Assembly: GCA_027574665.1 (NCBI GenBank)
Contig: CM050653.1
Coordinates: forward strand, 13,786,664 to 13,850,663
DNA: 64,000 nt
Reading direction: 5' to 3'
DNA from: Rhynochetos jubatus
Lineage: Eukaryota; Chordata; Aves; Eurypygiformes; Rhynochetidae
Below the pieces are notes generated by a model. It ran no database searches. It saw nothing but the letters and a program-made list of their open reading frames with translations, and was not told where the DNA came from. Made by a program: the position numbers and the translations under genes. Positions 11,210 through 24,388 of this stretch are shown piece after piece; within the stretch, counting starts at the first letter, position 1; the number at the start of each line of letters is the position of its first letter.

Positions 11210-13196
11210 GTATGTGTTTAAAAATCACATGAAAATGTATCTTACTTCAAAGCTTTAGAACTTTTTATCACATCATGTAGTGACATTTTCAGCAGTGACA
11301 AATTTTGACTGTGCAGTTAGTACTAGATTCATGTTCAAAGTACAATACGCTTTTAATCAATTTTGCTCTCAGTCCAAAAGTTGAAAGGTAAAAATCAATT
11401 GCCAATTTTGAATATGGTTAAGCCTTTGTTTTAGCTCTCCACAAGTAGTGTTTTGTACAACTTAGTTTGTGGTTCTGAAAGAAAACCTACACCATAGACC
11501 CTCACACCTTGAAAATATTTAGAAAGTATGTCTGTTGTAAGCCAATCTAGTACACTGAACCCAAAAGTGTCTCGTTATCACATTTTCCATTCCTCCCCAT
11601 GCAATTAAATCAATGCTGAAGGCAAAAGTAGTGCAGAGAACTTGGAAATATTAGCTTCACTGCCCCTCAAACACCTTAAAGGCACCTTCTTATTTCTCTG
11701 CAAGCACTTCTATATTGCTACTCATAGCATGTTCGTGGAGAACAGATTAAATGAAGTTCTCATTCCCCCTCCTGATGGGAGACGACTGGTGAATGATCAG
11801 CACCCTTGGTTTTGCTGAATATCGGTGCAAGAGAAGGAATCAATCACCTATGGGCCTTGAAGTTCAATGCAGTTTTAATCCCTGCTCTAGTTCTGAGGTA
11901 AAGTAAACGTCTGGTCTTTTGCCTTGAGCACAAAAACTAACAATGCTGAGGGAGGACTTTTAAACTTCATTCCACAACGAACCCTGTCCAAGAACTGTTC
12001 AACAGATGTTATTTTCCTTGTAGTCTTTTCTCCATAGCCTTGTTAACACAAGAGATTGAATTTGTACCTCAGGGACTCAAACTTTATTATGGAGCTGCAA
12101 GTAAAGTTCTTTCTTTGATCAAAGAAAAAAATGACAAAGAAATACCCTAACTTATAGCTTTACAGAGCAACATCAGACAAGAAAACAGGCTGAAATTTTG
12201 TGTCTTCTTAATCAAATTATATGTATATATGTTGGAGAGATACTATGCTAACTTTACTGCTGATGTGTTGCTGTTAACAGATGTATATCACGCTACTCAG
12301 AAAGAGGTAGAAGGCAAAAAGAGAAACAATGGTAGATATTAAATAAGTCCTTTTCAGAATATCACAATTGTAACAGCTGATCTCCTCCACCCCTGAGCCT
12401 CAGAAAAAGATGAGTTCTATTGATTGAAGCATAAGATTCAAGAATAACTGTAACTGTGGACTTACAGGACAGAATAATCCTAAATCTAGAATATTTGTCT
12501 TACAACTGCAGGAAAGAAATTCAGTTTATTGACTCAGTGCTGGTCTTCACTATCTGTGAGTTTTAGTGTTCTCTATTACAAGCTCAGCTGAGCCAGGCAA
12601 TATATTGATAAAAGAGTCAAAGATCTATCTATATATTTTAAAACAACAAAAGGCTGTATCTCATTTTGTGGTGTTTCCATTAACAGTCCTCAGTATTTCC
12701 TGCCATTTCTGAACTTCTGATTTTTCTCACTGTATGTGCTTTACTTTGAACACTCTGACAAGGAAACCCAAGCATGGACTAAACAATAATCTTGGTCTTA
12801 GGGCTGCACTCAAACAGGAGGTGGGAATTAGTTCATGTGACTTGGTTCAGAGACCATACAGCACTCTTGGGATACGATAAAAAGAGTAGCTATTCTGTAT
12901 TTAAAAAATGCCAGTAGAGAACCTAGTCTCTTAAGAAGACATAATAGCAATTCCAAATACTATGATTGTGCACGAACTAAGGAAAGAGAAAAATCCATTA
13001 ATTAATTCACTGTTATCTGCAGAATGATCTGAAAATGACAATATTTGTACACAGTCCAAAAATGTCTCTTGATTTCTGTGTAAAATAAACTATTACAAAT
13101 ATGCTCACAGTTAACAGGTAATGACTTTTTGCAGATACTCACCACATATACATTTCTGAGATGCCAGAAAAAAACATATACATCCCCTATACCTAC

Positions 13197-13361
13197 CACC
13201 GAGTCCATGTCCAGTTGTGCTTGATTTGTTTGTTGCCTGTGAAACTGCTGCATTCTCAGAATAATGCCAATAGAACACAGAATGAAGAATTCAAGGAACA
13301 AAAGAATGTCCAGTCTTGACAGACTTTTATGATCAACATGATATTCTTGGCAATATTTCTT
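13197..13361 (-). other. Candidate 165-nt coding exon, one membrane span
   Basis: On the minus strand a T/C-rich acceptor (TTTGACCCCTCTTAG) is followed by 55 open codons and then a donor GTG|GTAGGT, in phase 0 at both ends. The frame opens KKYCQEYHVDHKSLSRL. A hydrophobic stretch follows at about residues 19-35 (DILLFLEFFILCSIGII), long enough for a membrane span. A polar tail follows, HRQQTNQAQLDMDSV. The look is that of a membrane-protein exon. I do not recognise the family, and no neighbouring exon supports it. A chance open frame remains quite possible. Confidence 0.28.
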
Positions 13362-16300
13362 CTAAGAGGGGTCAAAAGCAAAGGATAATGCATGGGTTAG
13401 TCAACATCAAGAAAGTTCACTGAGCAAGATATCAGCAGATATTGCTAAAATGAAAAATGATAGCATTTTGTTATTCAAAAGAAGTACCTGAACCATTCTA
13501 TCAAAATAGAGCCCTATGTTTCTAATGGGTTTTCCAGCCAGAAAAATGGCAATCCACTGTCTCACTTGGCTTATACAGTTTGACTCTATATGTTACATGA
13601 AGATTTAAGATACATCTTTGTATGTTAAAAGATATGGATATGCCACACAAGTGCTTTCCATCTCTTCCAAGTTAACTGCACGAGACATAACAAAGTTGTA
13701 AATGCCCATTAAAAAAGTACTCAATTTTCTATCTGGGTATAGGTAATATCAATCTGATTAATGTTCATATAGATTCTCTAGTTAAGTTATTCACGATTTG
13801 CATAGAATTCATAATGGGAAATTATTTTGCTATTTAATGTAACTCAGACTATGTGAAACATAACATTCTCTCTAGCCTGTAGACTGAAATACAGAGAGAA
13901 TTTCCTCCATTGCTTTATTCTGGGGCTCATCAGTTGCACATTCTCACAACTCTAGGTCGCTTGTATTGAACAGTTTCAGCTACTAAAGAATGAACCCAGT
14001 TTCAGATTAGTCATGTCAAGGTAAAGACACCTTTATGTGTAAAATATCATTTTGCCTGTTTACATCAAATTTTGTCATGATAACTGTAAGGTACATGTAA
14101 ATTTTGTTATTTCAAGTTTACATAGCTTCATGAGACTCCTTCTATGGTTTCCAAATACTAGATTTTCTCCAGGACCTCTTTGTGAATAGTCCCAAACACC
14201 TGGCTAGCCCAGAAAGTTAACCAAACTCCACAAAGTTTGGTATCAGTCCCATCCTTGGCACTCAGTTATTTTTGTAACAATACAGATCTTCTGAGCCTTG
14301 AAAAATTATTTCTCCAAATTCTGGCTGCACCCCAGCCATCTTGAATTCTTAAAGAGGAATTTACATAAGAGAACAAAGGAACATTTCCTTTATAACACAG
14401 AATCAAAGTATCATTTCATAGCTGAAAAGCAAAAATTTGTTTTACTGATTCACTGTTGAGTGTAGCAAGGAAACAGCTGAATAAGTTTTCCCCACAGACA
14501 CACACATTCAGTCCGTCACACGCATACTGGTGGTGTTCCCTGTCAGAACAGGCACATTATCACTTAGCATCTGTTTCCTTTTTTCTCAGACTTGTTTACC
14601 AGCATTTTCATTGAGAAGCTTCCTTACAGAGGATAATTTTTTTACTATCTATCTCATTCATTCACGATGGTGTTACACCTCCCAGCTGCAGCTATTTTAA
14701 TAGCTCTAAGACTTAGGTATATAATTTTTCTGTGTGACTCATATCCTATCAAATAGTGAGCTAACATGCAGTACAAAACTTTTGCAATCAAAGCTGTTTA
14801 TAGTGAGAGTTAATTTAAACAATATTCTTTTAAAACATGTAGTTTCATATTCTTTGGCAGTAAAAGAACAATGATAGAATTATTGCTCATTTCAGCCTAA
14901 AAATAAAGATAATATTTTAATAAACTATTAATAATCCACATCAATATGACTCCTGTTATTCTAACTAGTTTAGAATGGTAAGAGTTTATTAAAGCAAAAA
15001 AGTCTAGATGAAAAAGGCTCACACTGGGTTTGTAAAGGTTGGAATGCAATCGCTATTTCTAGGAGTTTCCATGGAAACTACAGTCCTAAGCAAACCTCTG
15101 TACAAAAAGATTTTTTCTTTTTTGTTGCTAAGCGTTCTTGAGAAAATCCACACTAGTATTATTATAATATGTAGCCAAACCTACAGACACGGTGGTTGAG
15201 TAATATATAGCATACAACCATTGTGTTTACTTGCAGAATATTTTAGAAGTGAAAGCTCAGGCATCTGTGTGACCTTAAGCTCTGGAGCTGTAAAATTTTA
15301 AGATTTAGCATTGACATTACGTTTAAAGTGAATCAACATTGTTTAAAAACAAAATTACTCTGAGCAAATCTTACAGGTTGTCAAATTTTTAGATTCAATA
15401 CATACTTGCTAACCTTAGTAAATAAGTCATTAATTGTTTTTTAATTGCTTTTGATAAGATCGGTTACGCTTAGTGTTACTGAGAGCAACCTTCTGTCCTC
15501 TAAGATTTTGCTTATAGATAAATATAGGAATTTACACCTACTATAGACATTTTTACTATCTGAGAACAGACAAAAGTTTTTCTATAATAAAGGTGGAAGG
15601 TAGGGCAGGCTTTTCTTTTAAACCAAACCAGCAAGTTTTTGAATAAAGAGCTATATGCTCAGATTACATATTCTTTATGTTCACAAACCTCTCTGTTTCT
15701 GCAGTCATCCAAGCCAGCCTTCATGGTTCTGAAAATTTAGATCATTCCACAATCAAACCCTAAATGTGCAGTGTTTGACTTTGAAAGGAGTTATGTGAGC
15801 CCATTAGAGGTTTTATGTGAGCAAGATGTACAAAACAAGACATCAGACAAAACTGAACAATATCATTCTATGCTAATTAAGAATACAATACTTATTTATT
15901 TCTCTGAGATTTTAGAGAAAAGAAAATACTACAAGCTTGTCATTTACTCTGTTATGAAGATGAGAAAGTGAAGTTCTTGTTCTATTTTCTATCACTTTGT
16001 CTTAATGTTATTTAGAAATGAATTACATTTAATTGGAATAATAACAGAAAGACCTGTGACTCTGAATTAGCAACACAATGATTATTGATATGATATTCCA
16101 AAGATATTGTTTGCAAGATTTTTTTTTTCTAAAGCAGTTGTATACTGTAGTGAAGCTTTAAATATTTAATTAAAAGCCCCATATTAATAAAAAATGATTC
16201 AATAAGTCACCAAATGCAAAATTCTACAATGATGCCTCTATAAATTATTTAGCAACCTCCAGAGTGTTGGCTTTAATAGATTAAATTCAAGGACATCTGG

Positions 16301-16568
16301 TCAACATACTTACAAAAACCAAAAATGTAATTCTTTTTATCAACGCAACAGTCTGGACTCTTATATTTCACTAGGAGCAATCTCAAATTTGCTTGATACC
16401 TTCATCCTTAGAAATGCTTTTTTCAGAAGGCTAAATGAATGATAGAGGAAATTCTGAAAAAACAATTAAAATATATAGGCTTATATCTATCCTTCCTTAT
16501 ATGTTAAATAACTGAACAGTTAGCCAGCAGCAATAATCAACACATTTCCTCTTTGCAAAGTTAGCTAC

Positions 16569-16583
16569 TTTTTTTTTTTTTTT
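16569..16583 (+). repeat. Poly-T tract, 15 T
   Basis: An uninterrupted run of 15 T, followed by a short GTTTGTTGG extension. It is a plain homopolymer. Confidence 0.9.
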
Positions 16584-16881
16584 GTTTGTTGGCTGCAAAT
16601 AGACTCACTTAAAGAGTACTTAGCTCTAGAAGACCTTGGGATTTGTAGTTCTGAATCCCACCAAGAGGTTCCGTTGTCCATATAACACACTTTGGAATTT
16701 TGATATACAAATTTCTTTTAAATTCATTTCTATAATCTCACTACTTTAATCTATTTTCAAACTGTCCATAATCATACCTAGCACAGCATTTTAAGTGGAT
16801 ACTTGTATGAGTTATTTCTATTTCAATTTAGTTAAAAGTCAGTGAATAAATACATGCACATATTTAATAAAAGAAGTGTTG

Positions 16882-16906
16882 GTTTTGTTTGTTTGTTTGT
16901 TGTTTT
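16882..16906 (+). repeat. (GTTT)n short microsatellite
   Basis: About five GTTT units in a row with a TGTTTT end. Low complexity, with no other signal. Confidence 0.85.
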
Positions 16907-17741
16907 AAAAATCCACAGTGAGTAGCCATAACAAGTTGATAAATTGAGATTTTGAATCTTCCTCTGCAGTCAAAGAGCTAATTGTCTTTAATTCCCAGAA
17001 TGGAGAGCTCTGGTAATCCATACTATACACTTTAAAAATCTTTTTTTTTTTTTAGGTATTGTTCATAAGTAATATGCAGGAAGAATAGATATTTAAGGTT
17101 ATTCTTAAAAAGACAAAGCTATTTTCCAGCAACAATAGTACATACGAGAGTAAAGAACTTCCTGGTTTTTTGGTATTCAAAAGCTTCACAGTTTAATCAC
17201 TACCCTTCATTTGAATTAACCCAATTGTACTGATTCAATAGGCTTTGTATCTCAATGTTTCTACTCTGCACCTAGATTTTTGATTTTATTATCATTATTT
17301 TGTTGAAGATTATCTTACTAAGATAGCTTCAAGGGCTGAGTTTTCGTTTATACGTCATCTCAAAGTGATCAAATTTCCTAAATATTGAACAGAATCTACC
17401 ACAATATATAGACATTGATAAGCATAGAGTTCTCAATCACCTAAAGAAACATTAAATATATTTAAAGTTTCAGAATAATTTAGGAATTAGTAGGTGATCA
17501 GTTTCTCTGAATGTCTTTCCTTGCTTTCTTGCTATTTTTTAATGCTTACAGTCAGCATAAACCAGAATAGTGCATCTGAGAACACAACAATCACCTGTTG
17601 AGCAACAAGTGACCTTATATCAAGGGTTTCTTTCAAAAAATAACACCACCTGTGAATGTTTTAAACAAAATGCAAAATACTGTTGATTGCTTAACCCTGG
17701 CACACCTTACACCACACCTTTGTCTCATAATTGTTCAGCTG

Positions 17742-17789
17742 CCTTTGACAATGTATATGTCACATGTGCAAATGAATCATTGACAAAGG
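17742..17789. promoter_or_regulatory. Candidate enhancer core: paired SOX/TCF-like sites flanking an E-box
   Basis: CCTTTGACAATG (17742-17753) and CATTGACAAAGG (17778-17789) form an inverted pair with one mismatch. Between them lies the palindromic E-box CACATGTG (17761-17768). CTTTGA and ACAAAG match TCF/LEF and SOX core patterns. More E-boxes (CACCTG) lie just upstream, at about 17594 and 17647. The clustering is what one sees in conserved enhancers. Binding and conservation are inferred only. Confidence 0.3.
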
Positions 17790-18640
17790 CCAAGAGAAGC
17801 AGGATCACATAAATGGCTACAGTGACAGCAGCAGTGATTTACTTCATTGCTCCTAAAATAAAGCAAATTAAAAATGAAAATGCTGAATTTTTCAGAAGCC
17901 TAAAACTTTAAAATGCCTACGCAGTGAGCCCATGGCTACGCATTTACCATATAAGGAGTGTTCCATGATGTAATCTCATCACTACGTGATTAAATACACA
18001 TGTTCAATTAGGCAGAGGACAAAAATTTTCTCCCCTCAAAGCCAGTGGTCAACTAGTTCATCAGGGCAAGAATTTTCCATTCATTCTCTGGCTGTGTGAC
18101 TCAAAGGAGATTTATGTCAATCCTTCAGGTTTTAAAGAACCCATCAGGTTCACCCACTTACCCAGTATCTCATGGGATATGATAGGACAAAAAAAGTCTG
18201 GGATATATTTCCCAAATTTTTTCCAGGTTCTTGCAGTTGTAATTCACTGGTGTGTAGGGCTTTGATTTCATCTTTTGCTTATGATGTCAAGCAGCTGTGG
18301 AACAAAACCCCAAGTCCATCTTTTTGAATCATAATGCATTTAGGAACAGTCACGGGTACTTACTAGGAAGTGGAGTGGGATGTTGACTATTTTATCCTCC
18401 GTTAAGCCATGCTTAATAACTAATGAAAGGGAATGGATACATACCCATGTAACACAGTCTGTGGCCACTTCCTTTGTTTTTGCTCTCACTGGAGCAATGC
18501 AAGAACAGCCTTAACACTCCCCTAGTTTGGGAAGAGTCCTTCGCCATTTGATCTTCAATACATTGAGGGTGCAAATGCTGAGAAATTGATTTTAGCAGTC
18601 ACTGTAAACACTTTGCCAATTTACCTCCTGCCCTTTGGTT

Positions 18641-18791
18641 TTAGGAAGAAGAAAAAGGAAGACAGGGACAAATTAGTGTTTTAAGTGCAGTTTCCAATTC
18701 TGGAAGCAGTTTTTCTAATGGGATCTGTCCATTGCTAATAATTCTGACCGATTTACCCATCAACTTTATTGTAAGCATTAGCTTTACTTTG
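18641..18791 (-). other. Candidate terminal coding exon (unassigned)
   Basis: On the minus strand a long pyrimidine tract ending TTCTTCTTTGTTGTTAG directly precedes an open frame. It reads KVKLMLTIKLMGKSV, then RIISNGQIPLEKLLPELET, and ends at a TAA after PFSSS. The acceptor is strong and the residue mix is protein-like. No good donor lies before the stop, so it would have to be a last exon. I see no polyadenylation signal close downstream, and I cannot assign a family. Confidence 0.22.
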
Positions 18792-20498
18792 CTAACAACA
18801 AAGAAGAAAAAATACACTTTATCTAAACCATTGAACAGCAAAGTCAGCTTTTCCTTTCAGCCAGTTAGGCTTCCATGATTTCCATTACATTTGACTGCAA
18901 TCAACATTCACTTTAAAGTTTAATGCACTAAAATTAGTAAGTAGAACTTTTCTCTTAGTTTACAGGCAAATTTCTAATTATAACTGATAGCTACTTCACT
19001 GTAGTCTGGAATATATTAACAGTTCTGTGTTTGTCTTTGGATTCATAAAGTAGTCTTTTAAAATATTGGGAAAGGTAGTAGCATTCATACATTATTCTTA
19101 TTCACTAGAGAAAAACTGTGCATGCTTAACTCCTGTTGGCTTCACTGGCAGTATTACAGGTCATAGTAATGATAGAACTCATCATTACTTGGACAATCAA
19201 TGACAGAGTACTTGGCTAATTGAAAGACAAGTTTTGTTCCTCCTGCAAAATCAGTAAAATGGTAGGTCTGGCCAAGAAGTTTCTTCTCCAAGAAACATTC
19301 TATTCTGGGTCAAAAGTAGGTTGGTCAGTCTAACCCAGCAAGAAAATTGTAAATTACTGAGCAGAAGAAAGAAATATCCTGATCCCATTGATATATATTT
19401 ACTTAATATTTAAATCAATGAAGTTACTATCCCACATAGTCTTTGTGGACTACATGTGTTGTGCTAAGTGCTTTATAGTTACATATTATCACCAGACAAA
19501 GGTCAATGAGGTTTGAACATGCCACACTGCCATGTTTTGCAGCCTGTGTAACTTTGGCAGATCCAAAAGCAAAATATCATTGTGTTCTGTGTTCTCTGTC
19601 TGACCAATTGCCTAAGCTCTATTGTTCTAGGCATGAGCCACAAATGCAATAAACAACTCTATGTGTTCAGATCAATTGCAACACAGGCAGAGAGTCCAAC
19701 ATATTTGGGACAGGCTCACTTTGTGTGAACAATAGGATTTGTCTGCAGACAGAGTCATTCATGGAGAGAACCATTAACTCACGAGACAGAACAGTAGGGT
19801 AGCACATTTTTGCAAAAGGTGGTGGCGTCCTACCAAAATCGGGAGGGTGGCTGATCTGGCATTGTTGTTGTGGTTTTCAAAAGAATTAAGTGGGCTTTTC
19901 ATAATACAGAAAGTTTGCCTGTGGAAAACAAGCCATTAACAAATAAAGCACCAAAACTGGTCATTGTGTAACCAGCTTTCTTCTCAGATAACGTTATGGT
20001 AATTTCATACGATGTACTTTGGATGCTGAATGGGGAAACAGAGCCGTAATATCCATGTACAGGGCTTAATAAGAAATGTACTGCAGGCTGACAAGGCGGA
20101 TTATGAAAATCGCTACAAGAAGACAATGACGTCTAAGTTAAGAGCAAGTTTGCAAATACTACTCCAAATTTATGTTGTTAAGATGGGAATATTCGATAAC
20201 ACTGTTCTTACTCAAGGCAATTCTGTAGCAAACAATTTCTATTTGCAAAGTGAAGGTGGGTAATATCTCTTTAAAGGAGGATATGGATAAAAAGGAAGCA
20301 GCTGTTTCACTAATCAGAGGGTTACATTTCAAGGAAACCTGAAGATGAAAACAGAAGTCAAGGGCTGAATCTCTTATGTGTTGCTATCCACTATGACAAG
20401 GTTTAGCAATCTAAATCACATTAGATGGGAATCTGAGAAGTGCAAAGCTGTCAAAAGCCTTAATTTACAAATACTAATTTTCAGCAGTTACAATAGTT

Positions 20499-20543
20499 CA
20501 TAACTTAGAATATATTTTTTCATAACTTAGAAAACATTTTTTT
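20499..20543 (+). repeat. 22-bp tandem duplication
   Basis: CATAACTTAGAATATATTT (20499 onward) repeats at 20521 as CATAACTTAGAAAACATTT, giving two near-identical 22-bp units back to back. It is a local slippage or duplication event with no evident function. Confidence 0.8.
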
Positions 20544-21715
20544 AATCATAGCATATTATCCTGGACCTCATAAAAAAATATTAAACTTTAAAAAACAACA
20601 ACAGCAACAACAGAAGTTTCTTTTAAATTAAAAGAAAAAAAAAGAACATACAGTATTAAAAATATTTTCAGGAAGCAGTAGTCCATTGAAATTCGCAAGG
20701 AAATATATCTAATTCTGAGACCTAAGGATCAAAGAGAGAATTATTAAGTAAGAATCTAATTCAGGAGGAAATCAGGATTTGCAGAAACATTCATGTATTC
20801 AAAGAACTATTAAACTTTCTTTGTAGAAGTAACAGATAATTTTTCAAACACATAATAAGGCTGATCTAGCACAGTTAGAGTGGCAAAGACTAAATAAAAA
20901 AAGTCAGGGAGAGATCTGAAACTTTTGATTTTTGCAGTGACTTTCTCTGCGCTTACAATAGCTGATAAATATCATGTGCACAAAACTGACAAAGGATCTG
21001 TAGTTTGAGTGGAGATTATTACTTATAAAATTAAGGAAAATTCTAAAATGCTCAGGAAAAATATTTGAAGGGAGGAAAGTTGGTAGAGGATTCGTTCTAG
21101 GCAGTGCATTTGATATATAATTAAAATCACAGACCAGTCATAATACAGAAGATGAAACAATATTTTCAGCTACCATATTTTTATAAAACAGCCATATTCA
21201 GAAAAATTTGTTCTCTTGAAACATGGCTGCTGGAATGTAAAGTGTCATTTCCCTTTAACTACACCATAGAAACTTCCTAAAGTGAGTAATTAAACATATT
21301 GTTCTAGTTTTCTTTCCATGTTAAAACAGGATAACAATTTATATCATATCTGTTGTATTTCAGAGACATTCTTTGAATGGTTTTTTCTGGTTTTATTCTC
21401 AGCTCTGAATTGTCATGTAAGTTCACTTGCTTAAGAACTTTAAAAGAAAAAAATCTGAGTTTGACCTTAACTCATGGCAACCTTTTTGTGTCATTTTAAC
21501 CTGCCCTGGAAGACACTTTTGTTTGGTATATCTGAGAGAAAGAAGTGGAAGACAAAGATCCTTTAGACTATATAAGCAATGAAATCTCTATTTAGAAGGT
21601 ACTTATTATGCATTTTAACACTGATTAGATATTTTAATATCCCAGTTCTCAAGTTAAATAAGAAACTATCTCAGTAAAGAAACTTTTTTTCTAGAAATGT
21701 AATTGGAATTATGGC

Positions 21716-21731
21716 AAAAAAAAAAAAAAAA
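21716..21731 (+). repeat. Poly-A tract, 16 A
   Basis: An unbroken run of 16 A with no recognisable retrocopy or SINE body in front of it. Confidence 0.9.
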
Positions 21732-23781
21732 GTAACAGATGATCATTCACAAAAAAACATAACAGAATGAAATGTTCTTTACTAGTTAAAAGAAGACTTT
21801 TTTCTATTTTTATCCTGAATTACTATTCATTTGATTTTTAAATCTGCTGTTATTACTCTTTTAGATCTTTATATTTTTATTATCTCACAATGTACAGGTA
21901 ACTTAAAATATTTTTTCACCTTTACTAGAGTCACAGTATCTTCCTTCCTTGTCCCTAAAATGTCTATTGCATTTTCAAGAGGAAAACTAAACTATGTGTT
22001 TAAATGAAATTTAAAGAGAGTATCGTAATGCATGCAGAACAGAATGTGACATCTTGAGTCTAACTGCATATTAATGTCTCATTCAAAATAGTGCATATTT
22101 AACTTAGAATCTGCAAAAGTTTTATACCATATTTCATTCCCCCAAACAACAGATATTGATGAAGTCCTATTATAAACTGTTGGGTTTGGATCACAGCGAA
22201 TGAGAAAGAAATATTAAAATTTACAGGACAAGTCTTTCTACAAGTCATTGGTTCTGAATATATATCCTCATTACTGGAGAAAATTAAAGAATAAGTCAGA
22301 AGTTTAAAAAAAAAGGCTCTTCAATAGCTCAGTTTTTATAAATTGGTTATAACATTTAGTTATAAATATTTCCTGTAAAATAAGAACTCTAAAGTCACAT
22401 AGGCATCCAAAGCCCATCAAATTTGTAATTTTTATCCTTGTACCCTAGGCAGTTTTTGTAAAATCCTGCTGTTATTCAGCAGTTCAGAAACAGGATAATG
22501 AATACTTTTGTGGGAAACTAATGAGAAGCAGGTGAGGCTTTTAATTATTAGTGAAACAAACAGAGCCAGGAAATGCACTGTTGCCAAAAATCCCATAGTC
22601 TAGGCTAGTTAAGACAACGGATAGTGGTGCTGTAAACTATAGTTTTTAGAGTATTTTATTTATAGTCAACTATCTGCTGGTTTTGGAGTCATAAGCAGCC
22701 AGCTCATCTGACTTCAGTGCAAATCATGCAGAAAAAACCTGATGATACTAGGTTGAGGAGCTGTGCAAATCATGGCATGTGTAGGATTCAGGATAGAGGG
22801 CTCTTGCCCTAACCTCTAACCAGATTTCTCCCAAGTTTGATCCCAGCTGTAATGCCAAGGATTCCATAAGCTTTTGATGGGCACCCTTTCTTTCCAAAAG
22901 AATTGATATAAGCACATCTCATCTGTATCATATAGCACTGCAGATTTCTACTTCAATGATATTTTGACCTAAACTTGATTCATCAAGGACAAAAAAAGCA
23001 TGAGAGTTATTTTATGACAAAGATGCTAAGCCTGAAATTCTGCAAAGTGGTTCTACCCTGGTACAGTCAGACTGGATCATTGTCTTTCTGCATGGTGTAT
23101 TTGGAGACAGTGAATTATTGAAACACCAGACAGAGACTTAAAAATAACATAGGAACTATTTAGGAACAATAATATCCTTACAAACATCAGCCCTTGATCT
23201 GTGCTTACTGCTATTTGGTTTTCCTGTCGTTTTCCCACTGATTTGATAGTGGTGCTTGTGTTTATTTAAGATAGGATTAATTAGTCAAGTTCTTTTCTAT
23301 AAACTGTGTTGTGACTCTGGGTGTTCCTCAAGATCTGACCGCTTTGACTGCTGAGGACTGTCTGGACTTTCAGAGACTTCAGGCATCATAGTCTAATTCT
23401 TTATCTACCACCCCAGTTTGCATCTTGGGTTAATGCTGCCTTTCTTATTTTTAGCTTAAATATTCTCCCCAAGAGTCCATCAGCCAAATGAAACAGAAAA
23501 GCAGACAAGCAAAGGGGTGATATATACATACATGTAGTCTATGAACATAATTTGAAGCCATTACATTTTCACTTATACCAAAGGACAAGAAGCTTAAACC
23601 AATATAGAATCATAGTAATTCTTGTACTTTACCATTTATTCCTCCTCAGCTAAGGGAGAAAGATTCCCTCTATTGTATAAAGCTTCTGAAAATATTTCTT
23701 TTTCTCATTTGATAAAAAAAGATCAAGAATACCCCAGTCTGACTTCTGCCTTGTTTTTAAACTTTCAATATCCTCTTCTAG

Positions 23782-23825
23782 GTGGCTTACTAGAACTCAA
23801 CCGGAAACCTCCAAAACGCTACCAG
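23782..23825 (+). other. Candidate 44-nt exon
   Basis: The acceptor TTTCAATATCCTCTTCTAG and the donor CAG|GTAACT bound 44 nt. One frame reads GGLLELNRKPPKRYQ, with the first codon split (phase 1 in, phase 0 out). The segment holds two CpGs (ACCGGA and AACGCT) in a region that has almost none, which hints at constraint. The frame is basic and proline-containing. I do not recognise the protein. The donor is good but not ideal, with C at +6. Confidence 0.3.
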
Positions 23826-24366
23826 GTAACTTTGCAGTGAGACATTTTCTGATAAAACAATTCTATTTCTTAGCATCTAATTTTCAAGTGAGAGAATTTC
23901 TCATGCCTGCTCTTTACAATTATCCTCTGTGACTTTTAGCCCAAATTAGAGATTAAAACCCTCACTCTTTAAGTAAAATTTGCCATCAAACAAAGATAAA
24001 TACAGAATCTTTTACCTTAGTTTTATGAACTTTCTCAACCTTCAAAAGAATTTTTTAATCCAAGGTAGTGACCAAAACTCTGGTTACAGACAATGGAAAC
24101 AGAAATAGACATTTCAAAGAAGATTACCCCAACTGTAAAAAACCGGGATGAGTGTTTTACTCAATATGCTGTTCTTTCCACTGGCTACAGACAAAGAGAC
24201 AACATTGTGCCATAAAAGCTAACCTAGATATGTGAAAAGTTCTGCTTCAATATATTTTACATTTGAGGAAACAAGCAGCAAAACCAAAGTGTTGGCTTTT
24301 TAATTTACTGTTACATTTTGCAATTTTTAAAGTAAAAATCCTATGCTTTTCTGATAGCATTTCTAA

Positions 24367-24388
24367 GGGGGGGGGGGGGGGGGGGGGG
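24367..24388 (+). repeat. Poly-G run, 22 G
   Basis: Twenty-two consecutive G between TTCTAA and AACCCC, in otherwise AT-rich unique DNA and not in a recognised repeat. It could form a G-quadruplex, and assemblers often misjudge its length. Confidence 0.93.

Larger units (their letters stand above)
9388..17500. other. Unique AT-rich DNA, no recognisable gene
   Basis: No transposon or named gene is visible over 8 kb. Open frames stay under 100 codons. Points noted separately are a 9-nt exon-like segment at 11201-11209, a minus-strand exon-like frame at 13197-13361, a T15 tract at 16569-16583 and a GTTT run at 16882-16906. A fair splice acceptor at about 15706 (CTCTCTGTTTCTGCAG) is followed by an open frame that stops soon after, with no donor. 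Confidence 0.65.
17501..24366. other. Unique AT-rich DNA with possible regulatory block
   Basis: No gene or transposon is recognised. The segment includes a site-rich stretch at 17590-17860, a minus-strand acceptor with an open frame at 18641-18791, a 22-bp tandem duplication at 20499-20543, an A16 tract at 21716-21731 and a 44-nt exon-like segment at 23782-23825. The rest is ordinary AT-rich DNA. Confidence 0.65.

Noticed and set aside
14398..14430. CACAGAATCAAAGTATCATTT as a CR1 tail
   Set aside because: Only a few bases resemble the tail, and no CR1 body follows.
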